Below, piece after piece: positions 18,540-28,382 of a stretch of 28,382 nucleotides of DNA (position 1 is the stretch's first letter; each line of letters begins with the position of its first letter). A program made the position numbers and the translations under genes. The stretch is from Mesostigma viride (Eukaryota > Streptophyta > Mesostigmatophyceae > Mesostigmatales > Mesostigmataceae), in the NCBI GenBank assembly GCA_009746045.1, contig RPFO01001730.1, forward strand, positions 1 through 28,382, given 5' to 3'. The notes under the pieces were generated by a model. The model saw only the letters and a program-made list of their open reading frames with translations, was not told the origin of the DNA and ran no database searches.

Positions 18540-21500
18540 ATGTCGTCTGCACCAGGTCGTGTCGTCTCGGTCGGACCTTCTGGAAGTTTTTCGACATCCG
18601 GTGGGAATATAAAGGACTCGGACATTCCGTGGCTGGCTCTACTCCACCCACCACCCGAGGCCACCCATGAGACCATGAACAAGCTCGTCACGCAATGGCG
18701 CTACAAGAAGGCCCCCACAAAAGAGGCCGGGGTGTCTCTCGGCCATCGTTTCATTTGCGCGCGTGGCATCAACACGCGGACGCCAACGAGTACGCGCATT
18801 ACGGCAACCTCGCAGACTTTTCGCGGATCTATGCTGAGTGCGCTGCTCATCCCGTTCGCCGCACGCTCGACGAAGTCATAAAGCCAGACGACCCGTCGTG
18901 GGCGTACGTCGACATAGACGACAAGGTCGATCCAGATGACGAGCGTCTGGCAAACATCGATTATCCAGGACACTTCCGCCGTGTGCACGACGAGTATTGC
19001 CGAGTCGTCCTGAACATCGCGACGGAGGGTTTTCGCTACGAGGTCAGCACAGCGTCTCGCATGAAGAAGGATCTGTTCAAATCGTCCTTCCACATCGTCG
19101 TGCGCGGTCTCGTTCTTGCCGACCTTGACGCGAGAGTGTATTGGTACAGCGGCCTCACCGATTTTATCAAGCGCGCATCGTTCGACACTTCTTCGCCTGT
19201 TCACGATGACGCCCACGAGCTGCTTAAATACAAGGTCGGCGGACAAGAAGAATTCGACGAGATCTGTCGCCACCCAGCTGACTTTTTTGGCAAAATGGAT
19301 ACGGTGATCGACGAGGCCGTCTACAGGAGAGACAGTCTTTTTCGGTGCGTCGGGATGCACAAGTTCGGGGATACCGACCCTCTGGGAATTCTGCGCACGT
19401 GCGAAGGCTCGTCGAGCGACTTCCTCGACCATCTCATCAACGTTTACTCGCCTGACGACGTCTCTGGCGGGGTGGTAGTGAGTGCGCCTCCTGACTGGGC
19501 GGCATCGCTCAAGAGGAGAGGCGTTCGCGGACGTCGCGAGTGTACGGTGAAGGCGGCGGGCAAGGACATCGACATTTCTGCATCTCTCGCCGCGATGGAG
19601 AAGGTGGCCCCCGAATGTGATTACCTCGAATGTGGCAGCATTGAGTTGTCTCCAGACGTCAAGCTCGTGAGGGTTAAGTATCAACAGTGTGACGACCACA
19701 TCTGCCTCATCTGCAACAAGGTGCACGAGAAGAACGGCCCATTCACGCTCCAATACCCATCGGGGCAGGTATTCTATGACTGCTACAGGAAATCGCCAGA
19801 TGCTCGCAAGATCGAGATCGCACCTCCCGTTATGCAAGGGGCGGACTCTGATCAAGTCCCGTTCACTCACACGTACTCGTCCGAGAAAATCAAGCCTTTC
19901 AGCTGGGACGCGCTATTTAGAGGCCCGCATAAGAGCACCATCCTCGTCCAGTCCAACTGCGGAACAGGTAAATCTGAGAGGATTCGTGAACTCGTCAACG
20001 AGGCGGTGAGGAGGGATCCAGGTATCCGCGTGTGCTGCATGGTGGCTAACATCAGCCTGTCCAAGGAGGAGGATCGCAACTACAAGTCTCTGGGCGAGCG
20101 CGGGAGGACGATTGCATGGGAGGACAACGCGTTCCATATCTTGTCCAGTGACCCGAATTTCCGTCACTACCTCAGCGGTCCGAAGGGGATGATGTCTGAT
20201 GACAGGGTGCTGGTCGTTCTTAACAGCATCTTGCGCGTCACAGACCAACCGTTCGATCTCCTCATCCTAGACGAAATATATAACACCCTCACCGCGATTT
20301 CGCAGGGCCACATGAAATACAAGCGCGAGTGTTGAGGAAGTTCATCAGGCTCATTGAGACGTCCAAGGTCGTGATTGCGCTAGACGCTACCGTTACTCGA
20401 AAGGTATACGAGTTCATAGCGGCCTATCGCGCGGCGGATACTATGGAGGTGGATTGCAACACCTTCCGGCGCCCTACCAACAGGACTCTGCGATGGGTGG
20501 ATGTGACATCAGAAAAGAACTGGCGAAAGGTCTGCGTGGACAGGTTTGTTACTGAGTGTGAGAGGAGGATAGAGGCCGGAGAGAGGATTTTCTGCCCAAT
20601 GTCTGGCAAAAAAGAGGCCGCCATGGCGTATGAGGCACTCAAACCCTTCATCGACAAGCGCAAGAACGGGCGTCTCTACACTAGTCTGACGAGCAAGGAG
20701 GATCTGGAGTTTGGCGCGAATGCTGCGTGGGCTGACTTGGACTTTTTGATTTCAGCCCACGATCACGGTTGGAGTCAGCTACACGGAGCACACGTTCGAC
20801 AGCATGGTGGGGCTCTTCATCAACGGGGACCACTACGCGAGCTACACGACAACCCTCCAGCAAATTTTCAGGGTGCGCCACTTAGTCAAGGGGAGATGGT
20901 CATATTCTATCGAGACACGACTTCGCTTCTTGACAGGCCTCCAACGGACTACGGTACGATCGTCGAGAACATGATCGCGGGGGACACTGCGCTCATCCAG
21001 CTGCTGTTCGACAACGCCGACGTAGTCTGCGATTGGAGCGCGGACAAGTCGCGTATCTATGACAGAAACTGTCCCAAATTCCGCCTCTTCTGCCGGAACC
21101 AGCAAGATCTCGCGGTGTCGAGGTCCCATTACAAGGGAAATCTCATCAAGATACTGACGGAGGACTACGGCGTGGAGGTGTCGGCAGTGGAGGAGTTGGG
21201 GGACATCGACGCCCCCCGCTTCCGGTACTAGAAGATCCAGACAAGGACAGGGAGGTGGTGCTTCTGAGCGAGGAGGAGTACAAGGATCTAGAGGGGAGAA
21301 TCGGCGGCACGGTTCCACTTTCACCGTACGAAATGCGTCTGAAGGCGGTGTACGAATTGACTCATCGGTTGTACGAGATTCCGTATGATCTCATCGACGA
21401 CGAGCTCCCTCAAATTCTGGACAAGGAGATGGGGAGGAAGGCGTACGTTGGCGTTCGGCAATATTCGAAGTTGACGGGACTAGGAACCAAGGAGCATTTT

Positions 21501-22030
21501 AGAGACAATCTGTTGATTCTGCAGAAGTCAGAGTCCTTGTTTGATTGAAGGCGTATTCTCGTTTTGGACTAGCACAGTCTCTGGCCATTACGCTCAAGCT
21601 ACTAGAAGGGACGCCTATCATCGACTTCATCACGACGGCTGATCCGTCCAATCTCACAATGAAGTTGACGCGCGACGAGACGATTGCACTAGGGAATAGA
21701 ATTGACGGCGAAATTGCCGACAAGGCCTGGTTCATGCGCTCAACATTTGGATACCGGCGGAGGGCAGGCGAGGCTGGTAGTTTGTCTTTTGCGCAATGCA
21801 GCGGTCTCATCAACAGCTTGTTGAACCCGACTCTGGGAATTTATGCCAAGGGGGCGAAGGGCAATAGCCGTGGCGGTGGTTGCTTGGAAATTTCGAAGGC
21901 GGACATGCATGCGTTTCTTGATAGGTATAAACCCTCGTGGTGGGGCGATGAGAAGGATTATTCGATCACGTCGTTGTCTGGCCTGTCGATGGATGAAATC
22001 GCTCCTTTCCTGCAGGGAGCGGATAAGTAG
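18540..22030 (+). pseudogene. AEP primase fused to UL9-like SF2 helicase, frameshifted
   Basis: The replication protein of the element, about 1160 aa if continuous. The N-terminal primase has YVDIDDK (metal-binding DxD, 18905-18925), a KSSFHIV motif, the motif-III-like pair IDEAVYRR and LFRCVGMHKFG, and a Cys/His cluster (CDDHICLICNKVH) like the herpes-pox primase finger. The helicase has Walker A NCGTGKS (19955-19975), Walker B LLILDEIYN (about 20257-20283), a LDATV motif III near 20380, and a QQIFRVRH motif VI near 20858-20881. Breaks occur near 18740, 20329, 20750, 20890, 21215 (a C run) and 21540. Known: primase plus origin-binding-protein helicase replicates some PLV and NCLDV genomes. 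No PolB is present, so host or co-infecting polymerase would be needed. Confidence 0.85.
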
Positions 22031-22042
22031 TTTTAATATTTT

Positions 22043-22048
22043 AATAAA
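22043..22048 (+). terminator. AATAAA polyadenylation signal after helicase
   Basis: AATAAA lies 13 bases after the final stop codon in an AT-rich stretch. It fits a eukaryotic-type 3' end for the right-arm transcript. Confidence 0.5.
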
Positions 22049-22153
22049 AGCCTGTTTTTCTGCCATGCATTTCTTTGTAAAACGGTTTACAACCTCCAAG
22101 ACGTCGCGCTCACTGTCTCCTCGTCTTCGAGTAGACGTCGATCCGGTTCCGGT

Positions 22154-22738
22154 CACACCCCGCCGCGCGGCCCTCGCCGCCTCCCTCACCGTGCGAGGAC
22201 ATGGCGAAAAATTGTCCGTTCTTTCTCTTAAGAGTAAGTAAGGCAATTTTTCGCCATCACTCCACACCTTGACACAAAACACCACCTATGCCCGCGCCAG
22301 GGGGGCAGGGTGGCGAAAAATTGTCCGTTCTTTCTCTTAAGAGTAACTAAGGACAATTTTTCGCCATCCTCTCACACCTTGACGACACCTCTCCTATGAC
22401 CCGCGCCAAGGGGTGGCAGGGTGGCGAAAAATTGTCCGTTCTTTCTCTTAAGAGTAACTAAGGACAATTTTTCGCCATCACTCTCACACCTTGACAAACA
22501 CCTCCTATGACCCGCGCCAAGGGGTGGCAGGGTGGCGAAAAATTGGGCGTTCTTTATATATAGAGTAAGTACGTGCAATTTTTCGCCATCCTTGTCACAC
22601 CCCAACAAAACCACCACAACTGCCGGGGGGCGGTGACAGATGCCAGCCTAAATGTCACAACCTGGTGAGCAGTGCCCCCCATATGCCATGGGGTCAAGGA
22701 AAGTCTGGAGACGGGTTTGGGTTCAGGGTTTAAGTTTT
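22154..22738. repeat. Right terminal inverted repeat
   Basis: Inverted partner of 1-557. It holds four iterons at 22203-22255, 22312-22365, 22423-22476 and 22534-22587. The outermost bases (about 22712-22733) read as degenerate GGGTTT/GGGTTCA/GGGTTTA units. The right copy is slightly longer than the left because of small indels near the tip. Similarity ends at about 22738, followed by host-like DNA. Confidence 0.88.
22203..22587. repeat. Right iteron array, four inverted-arm units
   Basis: Four units of 53-54 bp carry the same 12-bp arms as the left array. The three inner units have a different core containing TTTCTCTTAAGAGTAA. The outermost unit (22534-22587) carries the TATATA-type core and is the exact reverse complement of the innermost left unit (455-508). 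Confidence 0.85.
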
Positions 22739-22960
22739 AGCTAGGGTGAGACCCCATCCCAGGCCGCGGTCACTATAGGGTCACTATAGGGGTGGCAGAT
22801 GCCAGCATAAGGGTGGTGCACATTTGCTAGTCGCGATGACGGAATGATGACGGAATGATGATGGAAGATAATTAATTAATTAATTAATTAATTAATTAAT
22901 TAGACTCGTGCTCCCGTTGGGGAGTCACGGAGCATTAACCCCGATGGATGGATGGATGGG
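22739..22960. other. Host junction with ATTA and GATG microsatellites
   Basis: Non-coding sequence after the TIR. It includes a paired CACTATAGGG motif (22771-22790), a copy of the TIR phrase CAGATGCCAGC with flanks (22791-22810), a TTAA-type microsatellite (22869-22902) and a GATG run (22943-22960). The microsatellites may be the 3' tail of the minus-strand retrotransposon that follows. Confidence 0.55.
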
Positions 22961-23062
22961 TGCAAACATTCCTACCGGTCTAATCTATCTACATCGGCTA
23001 CATACTACATCTATCTAACAGCATTCTAACTACAGCATCTATCTAGACACCCGCACGCTGCC

Positions 23063-26000
23063 CTAGGGGAGCTGTCTGGCGTGCCTCCCACGGGATTGCA
23101 CACGCGGGCGCTTCCCCACTGGGGGGGGCTCGTTGTCCTCTATGACCTGGGCCCACTTGGCCTTGTCCATCATCTTCTTCCAAATCACAGAGAGGCCTAG
23201 GCCCCCCATGTCCTCTACTAGCTGTTCTTTGAAGGTGCGGGCCTTGCGGCGTCTAACATCACTGGGCCCGGCCCACGTCAGGAGGTGCCGGCCAGGCTGA
23301 GCTGGTCGCAGTCCTGCGGGGGGGCCACGTGAGGTGTCTACCTGGTTGGTGCGAGCTAGGTGCCCTACTAGCTGCAGGCGTCGCTGCTTAATGGTGCTGG
23401 TGATATATGGCATGCCCTGGTACAGGTCCTCATTGCGGACATGAGCAACATATCCTACTCTGAAAATGGAACGCAGCATGCTGGTGACCGCGCCGTCCAG
23501 CTTGCGGGCCAGGTCGGCGGTGAGGGTCCACGTCTCGGCCCATACGTGAGAACAGGAAGGACGAGGACCTTGAACAGGTCCTGTTTCTCGATCTTGCCCA
23601 GGGGCTTGCGCCACAGGGCCCGGTACTGGCGTAAAGCGTGCCAGGCGAGGGAGATGCGATCGATGGTCCACATCAACCTCGCAGCTGGGGGCAGGCTGCC
23701 CAGCAGCTTAACGCGGTCCCGATACAGGACTCGAGAGCCGTCTAGGAGATAGAGGGGCGGCGGTGAGTTGGTAAGCCCAACCGCCAGGGCCTCTGTCTTC
23801 TTGCTGACCTCAAGCCCCACTGCACGGGCCTCGAGAGCCAGGCAGTCAAGCCATGTCTGCACGTGCTCAGTGTCCTCGAAGAGGGTGGTGTCGTCTGCGT
23901 AGATGATCATCTGCCAGCCGAATCTCCGTGTCCGCACCGCCATGCCAGAATTTGTTAGCAACCTGCACTCCTGGTTCCCTGCCCACGATGCGGGCAAATC
24001 GCTTGCGCGCCTGAATCATTACGTATTCGACAACAATAATGAACAGGTAGGGCGACAGCACGCAGCCCTGCCACACACCCTTCTGTAAAGGGCATGGGGG
24101 CGTGGTCCCGTAAGACGTGCGCACCGAAGTGGTGGACCCTTCATACAGGTTGCGGATGACAGCAATCAGGGGGCGGGGGATCCGGAACAACTCGAGGATT
24201 TCCCAAAGCACAGGCCAGAAAACCGAATCGAAGGCTTTGATGAAGTCCACCAGCACAAGGTGCAAAGGGGACTCACCAGGCTGAAGGCGTTGCAGTTCCT
24301 CCACCAGTCGGCGAGTAGCGAAGAGCGCCTGTACTGTGTTGCGACCTGAACGGAAGCCGTGCTGTGTCTCGCTGAGGTGACCGTCCAGGGCCGTGCGCAG
24401 GCGGTTCAGGATGAGCCGCATAAGAAGTTTGAGGGGGGCACTTTGAATGCACACCCCTCTGTAGTTGCCGGGGTCGGCAGGCGACCCCTTGTTCTTGTAC
24501 AGCATCCTGCGAAAACTGTGTTGCCAGGCCGCTGGAGGTGGTTGCGACGACAGCAGAAGGCGGTTGCAGATGTCCCGGAAGAGCAGCATAACACCTGTGT
24601 CCTCGAATTCGGCTGCAAGTTTTACAACTGCGGCAGGAATCTCGTCAGAGCCGGTGGCTGCGTCATAACGCAGGCGCTGGACCGCCTCCGTGACCTCGCG
24701 AGAGGTGAAAGGAGGCATGTCAGACGGGTCGCCAAGTGGGCCGACCAGCGGGGGACTAGGTAGTCCGCCGCTGACCTAGGCGGGGCCGGGGGCCCAGCGG
24801 AGCCGGCCAGGGCGGCCGGGCGGGCGGCGGCGGCTGGGAGCAGGGGTGGGGGCGGCGCAGCTGTCCCAACGACCTCGGCCGTGGCCGTGGCCCAGGTACG
24901 ATCGAAGCCGCTTGGCTGGGGCGCCGGGGACGTCGTGGCGGTGGGGCCGGCCGAGGCCGTCCGGGTGCCCGAGGCGCTTATACCAGAACCAGGCCCCCTT
25001 GCCGTCGTGCTTCTGCTGGCAGCTGCGCAGGTCCTTGACCATCTGCATGCTGAGCATCTGCCTTCTCAGTCAGCCTGTTCGTAGGCGGCCCTCAGAACTG
25101 CTTGCAGCCCAGGTTTGGCGATCGGATCTCTGTTGCGGCGGAGCATCTGCCTGGCGGCGACCACTGTCGGTGCGTGACGGTGGACAGCAAGCTGCCGGCG
25201 CGGAGGCAAGGTGGGGAGGGTGCGGGCAGCCAGGCGATACTTGGCAGCGACACCACGGAGGATCACTGAAATATCACCCGGCGGCGGAATGGCGTGTAAC
25301 TGCTGTCGGCTGCCCCGGGCGTCGAAGACGGCCAGGAAATCATCCCTGTGCGACATAGCGGCCTGCTGCTGACATCTTGTCGGCATCCTTCAGCACAATC
25401 CGGAGCACCTTCAGATCTGGCTGAGGCGTCAGCTGTCGCGACGGTTTCACCCCAGGAAACCGCAATCTGATGCGAGCGAGCACGAGACGATGATCAGATT
25501 CCACCGTGCTGACATGCAGAATCTTGCAGGACGCGAGCATCGACAACTGAGGGGCGCTGAGCCCGACGTACGCAGACATAGTCAAGGCAACCCCACCCGA
25601 TCCGACGGCCCAAAAAAGCTGGCCAGCTGCTCAGCGGGGCGTGCGAAAGAAGCATTGCATGCAACCAGCGCAGATTCTGCCAGCAGATTCGCAAATAAAG
25701 GCGTGTTACCGTTGGCTGTCGTGTTGGTTGGGGAATACTGAGCGCCCCCAGTGCCAACTGGCAGCGTGGCGTTGGCGTCGAGCAGCATAACCAGGAGGAA
25801 CTGCCGAGCTGGGATGTTGGCCTCCTCCTGGAGCCTTGAGGGCGTCGAAGAAGGCCTCACGTTCCGCCTGAGCTCGACCCGCATGTGGTGCATATCCCAC
25901 GATAACGGTTAGCGTGTGGTGTGAATGGCCCTCAGTGGCCAAAAAAGTGGCCACTAGCACACGCGGGGACCGCAGCATGATGGACTGGAGCTGCTCTGAT

Positions 26001-26290
26001 GCTGCCGGCGAGCACAAGAGGCCCACACCACCTTGGCCCGGCGCGTCGCCGCCACCAGAGTGGAACCGCCAGCCCGCACGCAGGTCGTCGACCAGCAAAC
26101 CGTTGACCCTCAGCACACCCCGTGCTGAGGGTCAACGGTGCGTCGGTGCTCCTGGACCCCGAGGACGGCGATCTTGTTGTCCGCGCACAAGGCGATCAGC
26201 TCGTCGACGCGTTGGCGTGCTGGGGTGCCGCCGCTCGTAGAAGGATCTGCAGGGAGGGTGCGCACGTTAATAAAGCTTGCAATACCAAGA
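23063..26290 (-). pseudogene. Non-LTR retrotransposon ORF2: endonuclease and reverse transcriptase, decayed
   Basis: Read leftwards, an APE-type endonuclease starts near 26290. It shows QEHR at 26143-26154, a VIVGYAPHAGR block, a LLDANATLP block, LDYV near 25570 and SDHR near 25481-25501. A basic, Pro-rich linker follows. The reverse transcriptase (23867-24718 and on) has motif A LVDFIKAFDSVF (near 24215-24255), motif B QGCVLSP (near 24050-24075) and the YADD catalytic box at 23890-23901. The C-terminal part ends near 23063. At least six frame breaks are present, so it is inactive. Known: non-LTR retrotransposon of the APE-endonuclease type. The clade was not resolved by eye. It is host repeat DNA, not part of the virus element. 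Confidence 0.85.
26099..26139. repeat. 18-bp perfect inverted repeat in retrotransposon endonuclease
   Basis: The arms 26099-26116 and 26122-26139 (ACCGTTGACCCTCAGCAC and its inverse) flank a 5-base loop, ACCCC. It lies directly after the QEHR region and breaks the endonuclease frame, which suggests a local inverted duplication. Confidence 0.8.
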
Positions 26291-26310
26291 ATGGGCCGTT
26301 GCCCTATTAG

Positions 26311-26413
26311 CGGGGGGTGGGGGTGGGGTGGGGGTGGGGGTGGGGGTGGGGGTGGAGAAGGGTAGTGCTGGAGGTGGGGGTGGGGGGGGGGTGGGGGGGG
26401 GAGGGGGAGGGTG
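26311..26413 (+). repeat. G-rich GGGGGT microsatellite
   Basis: About 100 bases of G runs separated by single T or short interruptions on the plus strand; the other strand encodes a poly-Pro artefact. It can form G-quadruplexes and lies near the start of retrotransposon ORF2. Confidence 0.85.
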
Positions 26414-26658
26414 GCGATTGGGGTTAATGCTTGTCAACGCATGGAGTCTTTCTTTCAGGGCGGATATGCGTCGTCTCCGTCCTGGCTGGGGTCGCCGGCG
26501 TGTCGACAGGGCCTCGTCCCGCTCAAGGCGGGCCAAGAGGCGTGTGTGGCTGGTAAATTGGCGGGAAGGTTGACCGTGGCGTGCCTGGCGACCTTGCATC
26601 CTAATCATGCTCGCACGGTGCGACATGAGGATGGAAAGGGGCTTGTTTATTAAAGACT

Positions 26659-26666
26659 ATGCCCAA
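26659..26666. repeat. Left 8-bp hAT target duplication
   Basis: ATGCCCAA directly before the hAT element, repeated exactly at 27989-27996. Eight bases is the hAT hallmark. Confidence 0.88.
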
Positions 26667-27988
26667 CCGGGTTGGCAAATACGTGTGCGGGGTATAATAC
26701 GTGGACTTAAATACGCGTATTATACGTGGGGGGTATAAAATACGCGGCGGTAAAATACGCGACAGTTTTTGTGGTCCAATTGTCAGTCACCCAATTAGCA
26801 CGCTCCTTGATGATGGTCATGCAGTTATTGCAACTGAAATTTGGTGTATATGCTTATTTATTAACATCTTCCATTAATTTATGCCCTGGAATCCTATCTG
26901 ATTATGATTTGTTAAATGCAGGGGGGAGCAGGCTGCAACGGGAATAGTAAGGAATCAATTAATTAATTGATTGTAAGGAAAGCCATCCACTATATATAAT
27001 GCATGAGAGGACACAAGACACAATTACTTCCGAGAAGGAGGGGTGACGTGCCCTCCTTTGCACTGGATCATGCCGGCCACCATCTGCTTGAAAGAGGCAC
27101 TCTCAGCCGCATTGAAGGCAATGCCGTTCTCGATAAAAAATTCGGCAGCCAGCAGCTGGACACCTTTCTCGTCGACGGGAACCAGCCATTTGGTGATGCT
27201 CAGCTGGCCTTTGCTGGGAACCGACGACAAGTCAGCCGGCGCAGCCCCTCCCATCTCCGCCATTGCCCTTAGTAGCTGTTCAAATTGTGCTGCTTCTTGG
27301 CGTCTGACTGCTGCGACTTGTTGTTATACATCCTAAGAAACCTGCTCCGGATATTCGGTGGAATTTTGTCGCAGGGTAACATCCCTTCCCCTGCGATTCC
27401 GGCAAAGTGTGCACGGACTCGGAATACGCTGATTGCCCCCGCCCCGTATGAGAACTTCTTGTTGCAAAATGAGCAGAACTTATTCGACACAAACTGCGTT
27501 TTGTTACTAACAGCATCTGTGACTGCTTCTTTCTTCTCGAGAACGAAATCCCATTCAGGCCCTTTCTTCTTCATGGCTGCAAATCGAAAATGGCTGCACA
27601 CTGTCGCACAGTCGCACTGGCCTCGTCGTCGCTATATTGCATTACACCGTCAGTAGCACAGCTGGCATTTGCTGGCACACTGTTATTATGCGTTATGTAC
27701 CTAGTCCTAGCTGTCTCCTACCGGCCAAACATTTTGCAAGGCTTGCGCTTAATGAAAAGAACTGTACATACGCATCTACTTCTAGTAGTAAAAATCTCAA
27801 ATGCGCAGTGAGCGCGCCGCGCCCAGAACCTGGGCACCGCGCCAGTGCCCGCTGCCCGCTGGTACCCCCGAAAAATTCTAAGTCCAAACCGCGTAGTCTG
27901 ACGTAAAATACGCGTAAAATACGTGGAGGCCCAAAATATGCTTTATCCCGCATTTTATCGCATTCGTACGGCGTACAGACCAACCCGG
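26667..27988. mobile_element. Internally deleted hAT transposon
   Basis: It is bounded by 9-bp inverted ends CCGGGTTGG (26667-26675) and CCAACCCGG (27980-27988), with an 8-bp duplication ATGCCCAA on both sides. Subterminal repeats of the AAATACGCG/AATACGTG type occur at both ends (26692-26765 and 27901-27925), as in hAT transposase-binding regions. It contains only the N-terminal part of a hAT transposase. It is inserted between the ORF1-like and ORF2 parts of the minus-strand retrotransposon. Confidence 0.88.
27024..27574 (-). pseudogene. hAT transposase N-terminal fragment (BED finger)
   Basis: It starts near 27574 (MKKKGPEWDFVLEKK). A BED-type zinc finger is visible: CSFCNKKFSYGAG followed by RVRAHFAG, then a MLPCDKIPP-type segment. 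A frame break near 27270 leads into a second frame containing SITKWLVPVDEKG and AAEFFIENGIAFNAAESASF, a typical segment just after the hAT finger. The frame stops at 27024, so about 180 of the usual 600-700 residues remain. The catalytic RNase-H-like domain and dimerisation region are missing, so the element would depend on a transposase made elsewhere. Confidence 0.78.
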
Positions 27989-27996
27989 ATGCCCAA
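27989..27996. repeat. Right 8-bp hAT target duplication
   Basis: ATGCCCAA directly after the hAT element, matching 26659-26666. Confidence 0.88.
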
Positions 27997-28035
27997 AGCC
28001 TATTGTACCGCGAGGCCGCGAGGGTGTGCCCTTAA

Positions 28036-28382
28036 TTACCGGGCGCCATCCATACCCGGGACGTGCGTAGACGATGATGACGCAGCTGGGGCGGGCCTGG
28101 TACGGCCCGGCTTGTGCCGCTTGTTAGGAGCCTGCACATCCGTGCGCTTGCCGTTGATGAAGAGCACGGGGGTGTCGTGGACGAGGCGGACGTAGACCTT
28201 CTGGCCTTCATGCCTGGCCTTGATCGCCACGTCGCTGCCCAGCAGACCGTTCTTGATGACTAGCTGGGCCGGGGAGAGGAGGTCGTCGAGGCCTCGGCGC
28301 GTTTCTCCCGCCTAGGAGCTTGCGGGCCTGGAGTACCTTCACCTTGCTGGCCACATTCGCGAAGGTCACCCGGATGGGCCAG
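28036..28382 (-). pseudogene. Non-LTR retrotransposon ORF1-like RNA-binding fragment
   Basis: At the right edge, read leftwards. One frame begins PIRVTFANVASKVKVLQARK, then a break near 28310 leads into LSPAQLVIKNGLL and VYVRLVHDTPVLFINGKRTD. This resembles the RRM plus C-terminal domain of L1-type ORF1 proteins (a segment of R..L..AR followed by LFINGKR). The upstream part lies outside the window. It probably belongs to the same element as the endonuclease/reverse transcriptase, now separated from it by the hAT insertion. Confidence 0.6.

Larger units (their letters stand above)
1..22738. mobile_element. Integrated polinton-like virus (PLV) element
   Basis: Seen: inverted repeats of about 560-585 bp at both ends enclose a compact, mostly intron-free gene set on two divergent arms. 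It includes an MCP, penton, packaging ATPase, tyrosine recombinase and primase-helicase. Known: this combination defines PLVs and related Preplasmiviricota-type elements. The span is 22.7 kb, or about 18.3 kb once the two internal transposons are subtracted, within the usual PLV range. Inferred: it integrated through its own tyrosine recombinase and has since decayed. The left end coincides with the window edge, so the true outer terminus and any attachment-site duplication on that side cannot be seen. Confidence 0.85.

Noticed and set aside
18701-19870. 389-aa minus-strand ORF
   Set aside because: Antisense to the primase; long only because of high GC codon bias. The plus strand carries the catalytic motifs.
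1-22738. Classical Polinton/Maverick
   Set aside because: No protein-primed PolB and no retroviral-type integrase were seen; a tyrosine recombinase and primase-helicase fit PLVs better.
26267-26626. Proline-rich protein on the minus strand
   Set aside because: The Pro/Thr run is the translated G-rich microsatellite; only its N-terminal basic part could belong to the retrotransposon ORF2 leader.

Overview
The window is eukaryotic nuclear DNA dominated by one integrated virus-like element. It occupies about 1-22738 and is bounded by long terminal inverted repeats (TIRs; left about 1-557, right about 22154-22738). It looks like a polinton-like virus (PLV). It carries a double jelly-roll major capsid protein (MCP), a penton-like minor capsid protein, an A32/FtsK-type packaging ATPase, a tyrosine recombinase with all five catalytic residues visible, and an archaeo-eukaryotic primase (AEP) joined to a UL9-like helicase. 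No PolB, rve integrase or adenain-type protease is visible. Without the two transposons inside it, the element is about 18.3 kb, a normal PLV size. The host cannot be named from sequence alone: the flanking non-LTR and hAT elements suggest an alga, other protist or invertebrate.

Layout: virion genes lie on the minus strand (about 772-15227). From high to low coordinate they are a giant coiled-coil/fibre-like protein, a C2H2 finger protein, a small basic protein, the penton, a small Ala/Lys-rich protein, the MCP, a 57-aa ORF, an Ig-like plus LamG adhesin and two unknowns. The plus strand (15252-22030) holds a coiled-coil protein, the ATPase, an AT-hook protein, the recombinase and the primase-helicase. 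The two arms diverge from a 24-bp intergenic spacer containing a 10-bp palindrome. A TCTA core in AT-rich DNA precedes most element genes, resembling the late promoter core described for Mavirus/CroV.

The element is dead or nearly so. The MCP is split by a 3.5-kb CAC...GTG-ended transposon with a 2-bp target duplication. The adhesin is split by an 882-bp palindrome made of palindromes with a 5-bp target duplication. In both cases the reading frame resumes exactly across the insertion. Many other genes have frameshifts, some in homopolymers, so part of the damage could be assembly error.

The right flank (about 22740-28382) is transposon-rich: a decayed minus-strand non-LTR retrotransposon (ORF1-like RNA-binding domain, APE endonuclease, reverse transcriptase). 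A 1322-bp internally deleted hAT element with a perfect 8-bp target duplication is nested between its ORF1-like and ORF2 parts.
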